DNA of 64,000 bases from Ceratothoa steindachneri (Eukaryota > Arthropoda > Malacostraca > Isopoda > Cymothoidae): NCBI GenBank assembly GCA_963969495.1, contig OZ018321.1:131162293-131226292 (forward strand), in the 5' to 3' direction. Shown in pieces: positions 1 to 11,858 of the stretch. The notes beneath the pieces are model-generated. The model was given only the letters and a program-made list of their open reading frames with translations, was not told the origin of the DNA and made no database searches. The position numbers were made by a program, and so were the translations under genes. The stretch's first letter is position 1; the number at the start of each line of letters is the position of its first letter.

Positions 1-344
1 TTTGAGGAGCAACATAAAAAAAATAAACTTGAGATCAAAAGGAAAATTTTTTTAATTTACCTAAAGTTTCGATGCTCACAGTCATCGGTCTGAAATAATT
101 GTCGGTAAAAAAATGTAGATTTCCAGTACTTATTTTTTTCATGGATAATGTGAGCTTCATACATAATTTCCTCTTGAAATATTTAGACTGCATATATGAT
201 TTAAAAACGATAGAAAAATTCATCAAAATTAAAAGTTTTCTCCTTTTTTTTTTTCTAACATATGTTCGTTCTAAATAGTTCATTTTAAATTCAAAAATTT
301 TTCATTTTGATCTCAAGATTATTTTTTCTTTGTTACTCTTCAAA
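1..344. repeat. Foldback / MITE-like repeat with about 50-bp terminal inverted repeats
   Basis: Bases 1-50 and the reverse complement of about 295-344 match at most positions. Both contain the core TTGAGATCAAAA and an outer TTTGA(G/A)GAG(C/T)AAC. The interior is AT-rich and shows no credible coding sequence. A short element with long inverted ends and no gene fits a MITE or foldback element. The left end lies at the window edge, so its true terminus and any target duplication cannot be seen. The rest of the gap up to 604 shows nothing recognisable. Confidence 0.6.
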
Positions 345-639
345 ATCTTGTAAAGTATTTACATATATTTTGTATTTATAGAGAAGAAATTCTTTAAATT
401 TATTAGTATAGCCCATGAAGATGACCAATATGGTTGAAAGTCGCCTCGGATGAATACTAAATAATAATTTAAAACAATATTTATGGTACCCCCTCTTTCA
501 AGGGATAATCATTTATGAAAATTATCAAGAAACTAAAAAATGCCTCTTCTGCTGTCGAATATAACAATTACTATATCTAACATGGCCACTTTATAATATA
601 TATACGAGGGGCAGTCAATAAGTTTTGCAATTCGGATAT

Positions 640-985
640 AAGGAAACGAGATGTGAGGAAAAGTGTTTTATTACTTTTCAATATAACTACCATCGACTTC
701 AATGCACTTGCGCCACTTGTCCCTGAGGCTTCAAATTCCCGATAACCAGAAATTTCCAGACTGCTGTTCAATCCACTCGTGGACGGCGAGCTAGGCATTT
801 TCATCGTCTCCAAAACGACGTCTACGCAGTGCAGCCTTGAGCTGGCAGAAGAAAAAGTAGTCGCTAGGGGCCAAATCTGGACTGTAGGGGGGATGGTTGA
901 GCTCCTCGAATCCGCACTCGTGCAGGGCAGCTTGTGCAACTCTGGCCTTGTGGACTTTGACGACGTTGAAGTCGATCATGGGGCG
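640..985 (-). pseudogene. Mariner transposase, C-terminal catalytic remnant
   Basis: On the minus strand, 979-791 encodes the end of the mariner catalytic domain. VHKARVAQAAL corresponds to the second catalytic Asp region, and HPPYSPDLAPSDY is the signature holding the third Asp of the D,D34D triad. Shifted frames downstream give VHEWIEQQSGNFW and then DKWRKCIEVDGSYIEK, the usual C-terminus. At least two frameshifts separate these pieces. The deletion that joins this part to the N-terminal fragment removes the first catalytic Asp. Confidence 0.85.
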
Positions 986-1011
986 TGAGGTTTCGTGAGG
1001 TTTCTAGGGAC

Positions 1012-1368
1012 TCAACGGGCAGAGACCTTGGTCATGGCCAAATTGTCGTGGATCATGTTAATAACACCTCCATGTGATATTCCAAGTTCTCGCTCGATTT
1101 TTTCGACCTTCACCCGTCGATTTTCAAGGATCATCCTCTCCACACTGGCCACATTGTCCTCGTTGGTCACGTCTGACGGGCGTCTTGGCCTGGGGTCATC
1201 TTCAAGGGACTCACGATCATGGCGGATCTCATTATTCCAGCGAGCAATTGTTGCATAGGAAGGGGCGGTGTCGGTGTACACTGCAACCATGAATTGATGG
1301 ATCTCTTTTGCATTCTTGCCTTCCTTGGTCAAAAATTTGATCATTGCGCGGTGATCAACCTTCTCCAT
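1012..1368 (-). pseudogene. Mariner transposase, N-terminal DNA-binding part
   Basis: A 118-residue open stretch starts with Met at 1368. It carries the two helix-turn-helix units of mariner transposases: a first around KFLTKEGKNAKEIH, and a second around IERELGISHGGVINMIHDNL. Between them is the basic linker DPRPRRPSDVT. This part recognises the terminal inverted repeats. The frame breaks just after the second HTH, where the segment that should hold the first catalytic Asp is absent. The start codon sits about 180 bp inside the right TIR, as usual for the family. It cannot give an active enzyme. Confidence 0.88.
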
Positions 1369-1546
1369 TGTTGAAAAATTTGTGACTGACGATCTGCGCT
1401 CAGCTACTGCTTCTTAAATAGACGAGGCAGGAGCGTGCGGCTGCAGGTCTTGACTTGTCATAACTTGTCCTAACACCTCCACAAACAGCCACCCCCCTTC
1501 CTCTGTTTTTGCCCTACCGATTCGCAAAACTTATTGACGGCCCCTC

Positions 1547-1547
<1 letters not shown>

Positions 1548-1604
<57 letters not shown>
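1548..1604. repeat. (TA)n microsatellite abutting the mariner right end
   Basis: An uninterrupted TA tract of about 57 bp begins at the TA target of the mariner insertion. The transposon may have landed in, or seeded, the tract. Confidence 0.95.
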
Positions 1605-1611
<7 letters not shown>

Positions 1612-1799
1612 CGGATAACAGGTTCCTGTCTTTGATGAGTTCCTTGGGGTTAATTGGTTGATGTGATGGGATTCCTCCTCTTCTACCTCCTTAACTACGA
1701 TCATCGCTGGTCTATTGGCAAAGCAGAAGGATCCATTATTTCGCTGATTGTTTCATCTGCGTAAATAATGTAAGTTGTTCCAGTCAATCATGTGTCTCC

Positions 1800-1840
<41 letters not shown>

Positions 1841-3246
1841 AAACTCTTTTGAATTACTCTAATCCCACTACAAATTGTCTAATGACCTTACTCTTCGACA
1901 TGTACTACCTTGACTTTGATCTCCTATGTGCTCTAATCTTCCTATTATGCTCATCAATCCTCGTGTCACTTACTAACTCTCCATACCAATTACGATCACA
2001 CCTTTAGAAGGTATTTTGTAAATAATAACTTTTACATATATATATATATATATATTTATATATTAGTATAAATAGGTAGCAGTTTTTCTTGAATGCATAC
2101 CTTGTTAAAGACCATTGTATATTTTGCCTTAATTAATTTTCTTTGGAAACTTTCTATTTTCTTTATTTTCTTTTCCCCATCCTGTAGATGATAAATTATT
2201 TATCCTAGCTCCATCTCTCTCTTTTCAAGTTATCGTATTAAAAAAACCCCACTTTTTTGTTGAATTTTCGATCTTGCGCGAGCATCTTCAGAGTAGATTT
2301 AGCTTTTCTTTTTCTCCTTTACTGATGAAAGTATGGTGAAAATAGAATGTTTTTTAAGTGGAGAAAATACAGCTCGCGGGTCCTCCTCTCTTTTGTTTTC
2401 TGCCCACGACCGGGAGAGGGGACAGAAGAGGAGTAGGCCCGTAGCCGACCTGCTCCTGGAGAAACCTCTCACACTTCACGCCCTCAGTTCAAGTGAACTG
2501 TTGGGAAAGTGTTTAGTGGTAAGTCCGGAGCAAGCTTTAGAAAGGGTTTATAGTAGAAGATGGAAAAATGAAAATTAAAAGAGATAAAGTTTAGTGAGGA
2601 GGCAAAGTGTGCAACCTCTGTAGTAGTAGGTGAAAAGGAATACCCAAGCCTTGGGGGCAAGAGGATCCTACTGATTAGTGTGGATTCCGAACCACCGTAC
2701 TGCATTTATCTATCTTTCATTCTTTCATTTTCCCGCTATTATTCCCGAGTTTCTTAATTTAGTCATCGGGAGATCCGATCAATTTCGCTTTTATTAATTT
2801 TCATTCTTGTCCCTTATAATCCACTTTTTTAGTTGACAGGGGGACCGTCTCATCTCTGTAGTTATTTAATTTCTTCTCCTATAATTACATGATTCTGTAT
2901 CTTCTTCGTCTTTATTATTGACTAATCTCTCCATTTCACACTTACGATGAAGCTGAAGTTGCCATGCAGCAGTTGAAATAACGCTGAACGCTTTCACTAT
3001 ACAACCGAACACAATTGTTACTGTTGCCATCTGTTAACTGAATTTGAACTGATGCAAGCAATCTTCCCTCACCGGCTCATACAAGTTGCGATAAGCTAAA
3101 ACATGCATTACACGTTATTAACAGCTACATAAACCTATTATCAGTAAAGTATTTGCAAAAAGGATTTAAATACATGATTTCAAATGTATTTACAAATACA
3201 ATTTTACATACATAAATGTATTTAAATACAAAGTATTTAAATACTA
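1605..3246. other. AT-rich interval with no recognisable gene
   Basis: This stretch contains a (TC)n tract at about 1798-1840 and a short (TA)n at about 2036-2055. The open stretches here are short, without motifs I recognise. Around 2370-2480 is a G/C-richer patch of unknown origin. I see no RNA gene or mobile-element signature. Confidence 0.6.
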
Positions 3247-3640
3247 CTTAACTCTGGTTAGGCTGGTATTATGAATTCTCTCCATGTGATTTTTAGCCGC
3301 TCCATTTTGAAGATGCATTTTTAGACGCCTCGAAAGAGTGTTGGTTATCATGCAAACATACTTAGAGTTATTATGAAGCTCGCAGTCTTCATTTGGGCAG
3401 TTGAACTCGTAGACTATGTTAGGAGTCTTGAGTTTCGAGGAATCCTAGCAGACGCTATTTTTCATAAGGAGATTGTTTACTTTTCATGTTTTGTAATAGA
3501 TGATGAATTGTATTTTGTTCGTTGCATTTTTGACTTTGTCGTTACGATTAACGATCTCCTTGATGGCTTTTTCATCTACTTTGTAAGGCGTAGACATTTT
3601 GGTTTCAATAAAAGAGTTTGATGTTATTTTTACTTCTTGC
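3247..3640 (-). pseudogene. Penelope-like element, GIY-YIG fragment (left, inverted copy)
   Basis: Read on the minus strand, this matches the plus-strand fragment at 3795-4190 over its length with scattered differences. It translates to a decayed C-terminus of a Penelope-like retroelement. The order is YKVDEKAIKEIVN, a cysteine pair in YEFNCPNEDC, and NNSKYVCMITNTLSRRL, which is the degraded GIY-YIG nuclease core. Stops interrupt it, and the Gly of the YVG core is changed to Cys. The two copies point away from each other, 5' ends facing, with about 150 bp between them. Confidence 0.8.
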
Positions 3641-3794
3641 TGTTCCACGTATGAACTATTCCATCAGTAGATCTCCCGTGTCAAACAAACCCTAGAAAAC
3701 AACGGTTTTTCAAACAGTATGATAGAACACCAACGTCGAACATTTTTTAGGAAAGCAATTTCAAATCACAGAGCAAACTGGCAACAACCACAAA

Positions 3795-4190
3795 ATATAT
3801 AATGACGTCAAGCTCCTCTATAGAAACCTAATGCCTATGGTTTACAAATTAGATGAAAAAGCCATCAAGGCGATCGTTAATATTAAAAATAAAGTGAGGA
3901 ATTCAACAAACAAAATACAACTTATCATATGTTACAAAACAACAAAAGTAAAAAATCTCCTTATGAAAAATAATGTCTGCAAAGACTACTTGAAACTCAA
4001 GACTACTTACTTAGTCTACGAGTTTAACTGCCGACATAAAGACTGCGAGCCTTATAATAACTCTAAGTATGTTGGCATGACAACCACCACCGTTTCAAGG
4101 CGTTTAACAATGCGTCTTTAAAACGGAGCGCCTAAAAATCACATGAAGGGAATTCATAAGACCAGCCTAACAAGAGATATATTGGTTGAG
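3795..4190 (+). pseudogene. Penelope-like element, GIY-YIG fragment (right copy)
   Basis: An open stretch at 3831-4121 (96 residues) holds YKLDEKAIKAIVN, the cysteine pair of YEFNCRHKDC, and NNSKYVGMTTTTVSRRL. The last segment is the YVG core with the following basic helix of GIY-YIG endonucleases in Penelope-like elements. In intact elements this domain follows the reverse transcriptase and cuts target DNA. Here no RT is attached, so this is a 5'-truncated copy. After 4121 the homology continues briefly in a shifted frame (HMKGIHKTSLTRDIL). It forms an inverted pair with 3247-3640. Confidence 0.85.
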
Positions 4191-4879
4191 AACACCATGA
4201 TAAAAAGAAAAGAGAGAAATCCTATCTAGACTAAACATCTTAGAAACCATCATAATCAATGGAAAAAACAACGCTCGAAACTCAAGCTACAAGTTGGAAT
4301 TAAACATTAAAGTTGTTCTAAAAATTCCATCTTCCTGATTGGCCCGTTCCCTTTGACCTTACGTTCAGGCCTCGACTAATAAATACCCCTTCAAAACTTT
4401 CCATAATGTTTGCTTAAACCCCACCCCCTTACAAGTGGCACCGCACTTGTGAGCGTGATTGCCTTTTCATCGCTTCGTTTCAACTATCCACTTTTATCTG
4501 AAAGGCATAATTGGAAGCGCCTGAGAAAGCAGGTTCGAGGATTAGCCCAATGTAGAACCCAGCGTCAGAAGCTCCTTGACAAGGGGCAGAGTTGCAACTT
4601 CTTGAGAGGGTAGTGGGGGCCCGCCCTAACTCCTCTACCCTCGGAGACAACCCAGAGCCACAAAGGGAAGTAACACCCATCTCTGTGCATGCCGGAAGCA
4701 GCTCTGATACCCAAACCCTTGAGGGGCGGCACACCTGGTTAGCGATGATTGATTCCGCGCTAACCAACAAAAGATCTGCCACACCTCACCCTCGAGAAGG
4801 CCTCTCCAAGGTTCATTCCGAATCATATCATCCCTCCAAAGACATTTCACAATCACAATGACAGGGACATTTCGGGGAG

Positions 4880-6500
4880 ACGGACCACTCCGACGAGTTC
4901 AGAAGCACCAAGACATCCAAGAGACGTGAAGAGGAAAGGCTTTTTCATCTCAGTTCACAAAAGCAAAAGCTAGCAAAAGGAAAAAAAAGGAAGCAGGACA
5001 ACGTCGGTGGTCCCATGGGCACAACCATGGAGCTCACTGTCACGACGAGGATTCCACTGATGACGCTTCCCACCAGGAGAAACCGCAAGGAGGAAAAGCA
5101 TTTGAGTTGGCCTATGGAACCTTCAACGTCTCAATATTACGACCTTTGGACGTCGCAGCCGGATACATCGCGATCTGCGAGATAAAAAGCGACGTGAAAT
5201 GCTTAACCAAGGAGAGATCCATTGACAAATTACGCAAACTTAACCTTAAACCAGTCATACCACTACATATACTTACCTACCGTAGTATCAATTATAGAAG
5301 GCTAGACCCCTGGATAGAGCAACACAGTAAAAAAGAGATTAGAGTCGAGATCGCCCGAAAATACAGCTGGCTCAAATTAGAAAAATTATAAAGTTAAAAA
5401 ACAGGAGGGATAATTCTGAATACACGCATGCATTTACATAAATTATCTTTGCTGAGACTGCCATGGCGAAAAAAGCAAAAGAAGTCGAGCTGCTACTCTT
5501 CAATGTGAGGTTTTGCAGCAAACAAATAGAGAGAATGGAATACGTCCGTTTCCATACACATGTGCTATAGATGTTTCAAAATAGAAGAGCACACAACAAA
5601 AGAGTGCAAACAAGTTCAAGAGACGTGTTCCCGAGGTGGAAAACTCGGGTACAACTGGAGGGCTTGCAAACTCACCCAAGAGAAGTGAGCAAATTGAAAA
5701 ATGGGCCATAGAGCCATGGCAATTACCTGTCTACTAAAGAAGTAAATCATCCCCCAGCAAACAAATAACAAAAGAAAAGCATAAAAAAAGAAACAACTTA
5801 CACATAAGTTGCCAAGACAACGATAGCAGAATATGAGGCAAAGAAGATGTATCTCAATGTGGACGGAGAAATGCCGTTGAAAATACTATCCTGCATCATG
5901 TATGCCCACACAAGGAACTTGATGAAACCGAGGCTTTCGAAGACGAACTTAATGCCATGCTAGAAGCAAACGGGATTGGCCCAATGGTCTTTCCTAAAAG
6001 TCCCTCCTCAGAGGACGACTTTTAAATGAGGTTCGCACCCAAGGAGAACCAGGCAGCAAAAACGGAAAAAAACCAAAGAGGACGAAATCAGACGTTGAAG
6101 ACGCAACCCCCCCCCCAAAAGGAACAGATCCCCGCATCAAGGCTCAGAAGCGAAGAGAACTCGAAACGAGGAAGAAAGCAAGGAACCATGAAACAACAGA
6201 CTCGAACACCAGCGACGACACAGACACAAACTCGGAACCACTAAAAGAGTGAAGAAGAAACCAACGAAAGAGCTTGATGGAGGGGACATCAACCTCAAAA
6301 TTTACACTATCGAGGGCGCACCTTTCCCTAGAAAAGCAATGAACTCACAAATTATCGAAGAGTCAGAATAGGAAAATTCAAATAGAGCTAAGGCGCCGAC
6401 GTGGTCGAAAAAAAGGTTGAAGAATACCTCTACCTCGCTGACATAGCTCTCCGCGCCGAAATCCTCATGACTCTGACCACCCAAGAATACAAGAAAACGA
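4880..6500 (+). pseudogene. LINE copy 1 ORF1 (Gag-like, CCHC zinc knuckles)
   Basis: ORF1 is recognisable across several frames. It begins with a Lys/Glu-rich N-terminus near 4900-5100. At about 5560-5745 lies a knuckle block, CYRCFKIEEHTTKEC, then a second imperfect one, then KMGHRAMAITC, the CX2CX3GHRAMA(I/M)xC ending shared by the other LINE copies. The C-terminal part (about 5930-6250) is acidic, then Lys/Arg/Gln-rich. Stops at the end of the knuckle block and elsewhere disable it. ORF1 proteins of this kind bind the element RNA and form the ribonucleoprotein particle. The first part (5107-5391) is the longest open piece. Confidence 0.75.
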
Positions 6501-6589
6501 AGTGCGGATAACTAAACCAAAAAAGAAAGAAGACAATCAAGGACAGGAAAACAAACCTAAATAATGGAACGGAAGAGCAACAAACTAAA

Positions 6590-9136
6590 AAAAAAAATAC
6601 TGACATTAAACGTTGTCGGATGGATAGACAAAAGGCTAGTTTACTACAACGCTTTCAGACAGACAAACCCCCGACATTATCCTAATCACACAACTCAGAA
6701 TTAAAACAAAAACAAAAAAAGTAATATCCCAAAATATGTACACGACGTTAGCAAAAACCTACAATCAGGAAAGGTACGACGAGGTGGCTATCGCGATAAA
6801 GCGTGAGGAGTCCTTTTTGACGATTGCGATCGCGACCTTAGTTGGAGATCTTGTAGCGGCTTCAGGGTATCAACCTTCAAGGAGCGGGTACCTGCCCCTA
6901 CACAATTTCAACGTGCTTTTGGGTCACCGAAGGAAAGTCTTCTTCGGAGGTGACCTTAATGGGCGCAGCGGGTCTAAAACCAACGCAAAGGGAAGAAACT
7001 TGGAACTTTTAATATACCGTAACAAGTTAGTAAGAGTTGCACAAGACTTTCCAACATAGGTGACATCACGAGTAGCTACGAGGCCTGACATAATCCTAAC
7101 TAGCCGCAAATTTCCATTCAACCATCATAGTTTGCCAGGGCCTCCTTTGCTCAGGCTAACTGGGATAGGTACCGAGAAAAACTAAACGAATATCAACCAG
7201 CAGACCTGAGTGAGGCGAATCTCGAAGAGATAGACGAAGAGCTGGAAATCCTAGCCAACTTGATCATTAAGGCAGAAAGGGAGAACGTCATAACCAAATC
7301 ATACAGAACTGTCCCTCAGCCTAGATGGTCCGTCGGGATGAGGAACATTGCAAATGAGCATAGGGAGAGTCGCCTCGAAGCTGAACTGAAAAAAAAGATT
7401 TGAGACGAACAGACAGAAATATGGGCCAAACTCATGCAAAAGATCGAGGAGCAAAAACAATCCAGCTAACTCCTGGAGACAAATAGAAAAAGTTAGGAGA
7501 ATAAACACATGGGAAAAGACACGTATCAAAGAGGACGAATCGTACATCGAGGCATCAAAAGAACCCGAAGTACGATTCAGGGAGCACTGGAAAGCAGTTT
7601 TATCCATGACACCACAATACAATGAAGACTTCGACTTAAAGTTTGAAGGTAAAGTCATTGACGAGTTAAATGAAGTTATGAGCGGACCTACCCTTGTTCG
7701 TATATCTCTGAGGAAATGGAGATGACGGGACAAGGTAGAGCAATAACCAACCAGGAGTTCGTTGATACCATCAAAACCTTCAAACAAAAGGCACCAGGAT
7801 GGTCGGGAATAACAAAATACATATAACCAACTCAAGTGCCCCGGGATTTGCAAACATATTTCATGCAGCCTTCAACACCGGCTACTTCCCTAGTGCGTTT
7901 AAACTTGCAAAGGTTATATTCATCCCGAAAGGGAATAGACATCCAGACCAGCTCATACAATACAGGCCCATCTCCATCCTGGAATTAATAGGCAAGATCT
8001 TCGAGAAGATCATTGCCAACAGGTTGTAAAGCAGCCAGCAACGAGAGCGAAGCGCACAACTTCCAACATCACGGTTTCCTTAGAGGAAGAGGAACAAACA
8101 CCACGCTTGCTCTCCTCTCCGGAAAGCTAGCCAAATCCAGGGCGGGGGGAAAATACGTCGACGTAGTCCTCGGAGACGTAAAAAGGTTTGACAATATATG
8201 GCTTAGGGGACTGCAATACAAGATTTTAATTCTTATGCTAAACCTGTCATCGAAAGGATCTACTGAGACTACGTGATTGAAAGAAGGGAGCAGATACAGA
8301 TAGAGGGACACAAGGGGCTGGAATTTGGCCTTGAGTCGGGTGTGCCACAAGGCAGCTGTCTCAGCCATCTACAGTATAGCATTTTCACTATTGACTTTCC
8401 ATCACCAGTCAAGGGTGAGGCGATGTATCTGTAATTCGCAGATGACATTACGAAGATTGTTCCGAGTACATACAATAACGATATAATTCAGGACGCGGAC
8501 ACGGAGACGGCGATCGAGAGCATCAATTCGTTCAAGCAAAAATGAAAGATAGAGACGAAAGCACACAAGTTCGTCATTATCTCTATGAACCGCTTTCTAC
8601 AAGACGACATTTATGTTGGCGATCTACGCCACTACTACTCTCTAAAAGGCAAGGTACTCGGGTTCAAGCTGACCAACGCTGTGTATAAACAGCACATTGA
8701 GATCAGAATCCGTTTAGCGAAGGTAGATCTTTGAAAATTGTTCATGTTCCGCAGCCTGAGCAGCAGTACCCTAAGAAATATATACTTTTGCTTCGTTACG
8801 TCCAAGCTGATATACCCATCAGTGGTCACCCATGCTGCAGAACCCAAAGGCATGAGGTTAATGCAGAGGTTCCAGAACAAAGTCTCCTTGATCATAAATC
8901 ACACAAGAAGACAGGAACACATCCACCAACGCACACTACACAACATAGCAAAATTAGAACCACTCAATGCACTGATACAATCACATGCGAAAAAGACTTG
9001 GGACAAAGAAGAAACCGAAATTCTACCACAACTAAACCATGACTTAGAAATAGACTTGTGGGGACTAAAACGTAAAGTCTCGAGACGAGCGAAATTCAAA
9101 AGCAGTAGATTAACTGCCGCTAGAGCAATGACGTAA
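6590..9136 (+). pseudogene. LINE copy 1 ORF2 (endonuclease + reverse transcriptase)
   Basis: In order: LTLNVVGWIDKRL near 6603 is the start of the APE endonuclease. GYQPSRSGYLPLHNF (about 6866-6910) and GDLNGRSGS (about 6951) carry the catalytic Asn region. RT follows, with VIFIPKGNRHPDQL and YRPISILELIGKIFEKIIANRL at 7914-8029. Next come HHGFLRGRGTNTTLALL and VVLGDVKRFDN, then SGVPQGSCLS and, after one stop, FADDIT at about 8338-8452. The Asp pair of the RT active site is therefore still encoded. The C-terminal region, 8738-9136, is open for 132 residues. At least ten stops or frameshifts break the frame. Confidence 0.85.
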
Positions 9137-9179
9137 ATCTACACATAAGCTTTCTTTGCTCTACTTAATTTTGACGACT

Positions 9180-9628
9180 AACTTTTAAATAGCGACTTTG
9201 ATTTTGTGTGACATCACTGAAAGTAGTTATGATTTTCACCTCGCTTTTAATTTGTTATTGTTTTTGGTGTCGTTTTGCTATTCATTTGTTTTCCTAATCC
9301 ATTGATGATTTGAAAGTAAATTTTAAGTTTTATTCTGTTTTGGTTTAAGTACTCCAATAATGTCCTTAATCTTTGTGACTTAACCTAACATAAATATTCT
9401 TTATGTATAGAGACATTCAATACCATTTCTTTATTTGGCTGTAATTCAGTAGTCTTATTATATGCATATTAGTTTTAGGATTAGTTCACCAAAAGTTAAA
9501 TTATAAAGGCTTGAATACCAGCTAGGTTAAATGATTAAAAGTATTAAGTAAAAAAACAAACAAACACTAAACCAAAAAAACAAATAATAATAATTAAAAA
9601 GAGACATACATAATGATAAATAGAAATA

Positions 9629-9683
<55 letters not shown>

Positions 9684-9990
9684 TATATAAAAAATACGAA
9701 ATGAAAAAACAAAAAATTGAGTTAGACTAGATGCTAAAAAACAAGCATGATAGAGCTACCTTCAATACCAGGGCAAATTCATTATGAATTCTTTACCCAC
9801 CTATCTCTACCACTATCCTACATTTTCGCCACTTTTTTTACCTAGTTATTGTTATCAATCTATGGCCGGATGACACTTGTCACATTCTTATCTTGGAAGA
9901 AGAGATCATTCTCATAGAGCTAGTACCTACCCAATTCACCAAGAGGACTCGAGCAAAGCAAGAAAAGACTCGACTTGACTCCTTTGGAAT
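9180..9990. other. LINE 3' flank and AT-rich spacer with (TA)n
   Basis: After the ORF2 end the sequence becomes AT-rich and non-coding. An A-rich stretch with AAC/AAT repeats (about 9545-9600) is followed by a TA tract at about 9630-9681. I see no gene. The stretch may hold the 3' UTR of LINE copy 1. The boundary with the next LINE leader is unclear. Confidence 0.5.
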
Positions 9991-10110
9991 TTCACTCAAC
10001 CTCTTGACAAGACTTCTGCGTTTCTATCTCACCCCTTCTAGGACCTGTCGGTAGGGAAGATTGAGCCTACATAAATATCCATCCGGACGGAGCCATATAT
10101 GAACCTTGGG

Positions 10111-10160
10111 GCTAACTCGGCGTAGGCCGAAGCTTAGCACGGACGGGTTGGACCTGTGTG
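10111..10160 (+). other. Paired hairpins in LINE 5' leader (copy 2)
   Basis: An outer stem GCTAA/TTAGC encloses an inner stem TCGGC/GCCGA with loop GTAG. A second hairpin pairs ACGGG with CCTGT through one G-U pair around the loop TTGGA. The same arrangement recurs in three other leader copies in this window. Confidence 0.6.
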
Positions 10161-10374
10161 AGCGGCGGATCCCCGTGGATGGAGCACAACCTATGAGGGC
10201 CACTAGATGTTAGGTAGCAAGGTAGGGTTTACCAACACGTTAGCGAAATAAGCCAGAGCAATAAATGGATTTCAGCCGCACTTTTTATAATATTTCTATT
10301 CCTCTACATTTTTCCTTTTCTCTCTTAACATTTCCGATGAAGAAAATGAAAAAGAAGAAAAGAGAATAATCGCC

Positions 10375-11850
10375 ATGGAATCATCGATAAGGGTTCCTTT
10401 GCGCCCCTTGAAAGTTGCGCAAAAGCCCAACAGGACATAGATATTTAGAAAAATCTAAAGCGAACTAGGAGTTGTCCCCATTATGTTACTGGACTACGCC
10501 ACGACTAACGTCGCAGTTTGCCGAACGGAAAATGACGTAGATAGGATTAGAGCCCAAAGTCTCTTCTTAAATCAAGGTTTAAAAGACGATATACTGCCAC
10601 CAGACTGACCCGTAGATCGACAAACATTCAGCTGCCGAAATAAAAGATGAAATTCAACAACGACAGGATTGGCAAAAGTTAAGGAAGTTGTTAAACTTTA
10701 AACCAGAGTTTATAACGAACACTACACCCATGTCTTTAAAATAGTCTTCAGAGAGCCAAACATGGCAAAAAAGCGAGGAAGAATAGACTTTTGGCATTCA
10801 ACCTAAAAATAAAGCAAGATCAAATTAAAAGTGATGAATTAATAAACGTGTAGACCTGCATCACTACCTTTGCTCTCGATAAACATACCTCAAGGGACTG
10901 CCCGAACAGAGATGACAAAAGATGTTCGGAATGCATTTCAAATATGCATACCTGGAGGGAATGCAGAAGCCAGGAAAAGAAAGGCGTAAACTGGGGCGGG
11001 AGCCATCGTACTATGGCGATGGCATACTCGATAAAGAAAGAGATTATAGAGAGAAAAAGAAGAGAAAAGGCTAAAATGGAGGAAGACAAGAAGAATGAAA
11101 CTTATGCTAAAGTAGCAAAAGCTACAACAGAACAGCTCCAGCCTACAAGGAATACCATAGAGCTCAAACAATAAAAATCGTCAAATATACTGGTGTGTAT
11201 ATTACACGCCCACGTAATGAACGTAGCTCCTATTCAAAAGCACCTAAATGTTGAGAAACAATGGGTTAGAACTAATGTAGCTCCAGGAGAATCTCCCTTC
11301 AGCAGATGTTCTGAATATGAAATACAGTACAGTACACCTCAGATAATATTACACCCTCAGCTAAAATCGAGGCTCCAAGTAAGAACACAGATACCATTCT
11401 AGGCGCACAAAGGGACCCTAGACTTACACAAAAGAAGTCGCATGCTGCGGAAGAAATGATAGAGGTGGAAGCACCATCATCCAGTGTGAGAAACAGAGAA
11501 ACACCCCAAGAAAGAAAACAGTAGAAAGAGAGGAAGTAGGTGATGAGGATAAAGAGAGAAGAGAATTCAACTTGAGATTCTACGCTGCAGAAGATTTACT
11601 TTTCCCAATTGCAAACATCAAAGAAATTACCCAAGGAATAAAGAAAAGTCTTTACAAATATGAATTCGAGGGACCCTACAAGGATATTGAAGTTAGCAAA
11701 ATCATCGTGAGTGGAGGCATCAAAATCTCCAAAGAATTGTGTTTCCCTATACAAAAAGAGGAATTTAAAAAGAAGAGATGTGGGAGAACAAAGTCCCCCT
11801 CCGACGTGGAAATAAAAAAAACAAAGAACTCTTCCATAGGCCAATAAGAG
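10375..11850 (+). pseudogene. LINE copy 2 ORF1 (Gag-like, zinc knuckles)
   Basis: The ATG at 10375 begins a Gag-like ORF that aligns with the starts at about 14199 and 28716. The middle (about 10855-11035) carries the knuckle block: a first knuckle degraded to CITTFALDKHTSRDC, a second CSECISNMHTWREC, and a third reduced to GSHRTMAMA with its first cysteines lost. A Lys/Glu-rich coiled segment follows (about 11030-11150). The C-terminal domain, 11572-11847, is open and contains YKDIEVSKIIVSGGIKIS, also found at about 25040-25110. Several stops split the frame. The product would bind element RNA. Confidence 0.8.
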
Positions 11851-11858
11851 CACACAAA

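Larger units (their letters stand above)
605..1547 (-). mobile_element. Mariner transposon, internally deleted, both TIRs present
   Basis: The ends are about 31-bp inverted repeats, 605-635 and 1517-1547. Each begins CGAGGGGC at the outer edge, continues through GTCAATAAGTTTTGC, and is flanked by TA, the target of Tc1/mariner insertion. The transposase reads on the minus strand. The element is 943 bp where a complete mariner is near 1.3 kb, so roughly a third of the gene is missing. The right end runs directly into a TA microsatellite. With ends intact and the gene broken, it could only have moved with transposase supplied in trans. Confidence 0.92.
4400..9180 (+). mobile_element. LINE copy 1 (APE-endonuclease, zinc-knuckle ORF1 family; Jockey-like)
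   Basis: This is a long decayed non-LTR retrotransposon. An ORF1 with CCHC knuckles is followed by ORF2 with endonuclease, reverse transcriptase and a C-terminal region, all in the plus strand with many stops and frameshifts. It is the most complete copy of its family here, because it keeps the RT catalytic block that copy 2 lacks. The leader at about 4400-4860 contains a small hairpin, ACAAGTG pairing with CACTTGT, near 4430-4452. The 3' end is not sharply defined. Clade assignment (Jockey superfamily) is by the look of the domains and needs a phylogeny. Confidence 0.85.

Noticed and set aside
779..988. Plus-strand ORFs over the mariner (779-988, 995-1258, 1074-1292)
   Set aside because: They are opposite-strand shadows of the transposase gene.
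2333..2578. 81-residue ORF as a host gene
   Set aside because: No recognisable motif or conserved pattern, and no splice or neighbour context.
10111..10160. LINE leader hairpins as a proven HDV-like ribozyme
   Set aside because: I could not fit the nested double pseudoknot and catalytic C to the sequence by hand. It is kept only as a structured RNA.
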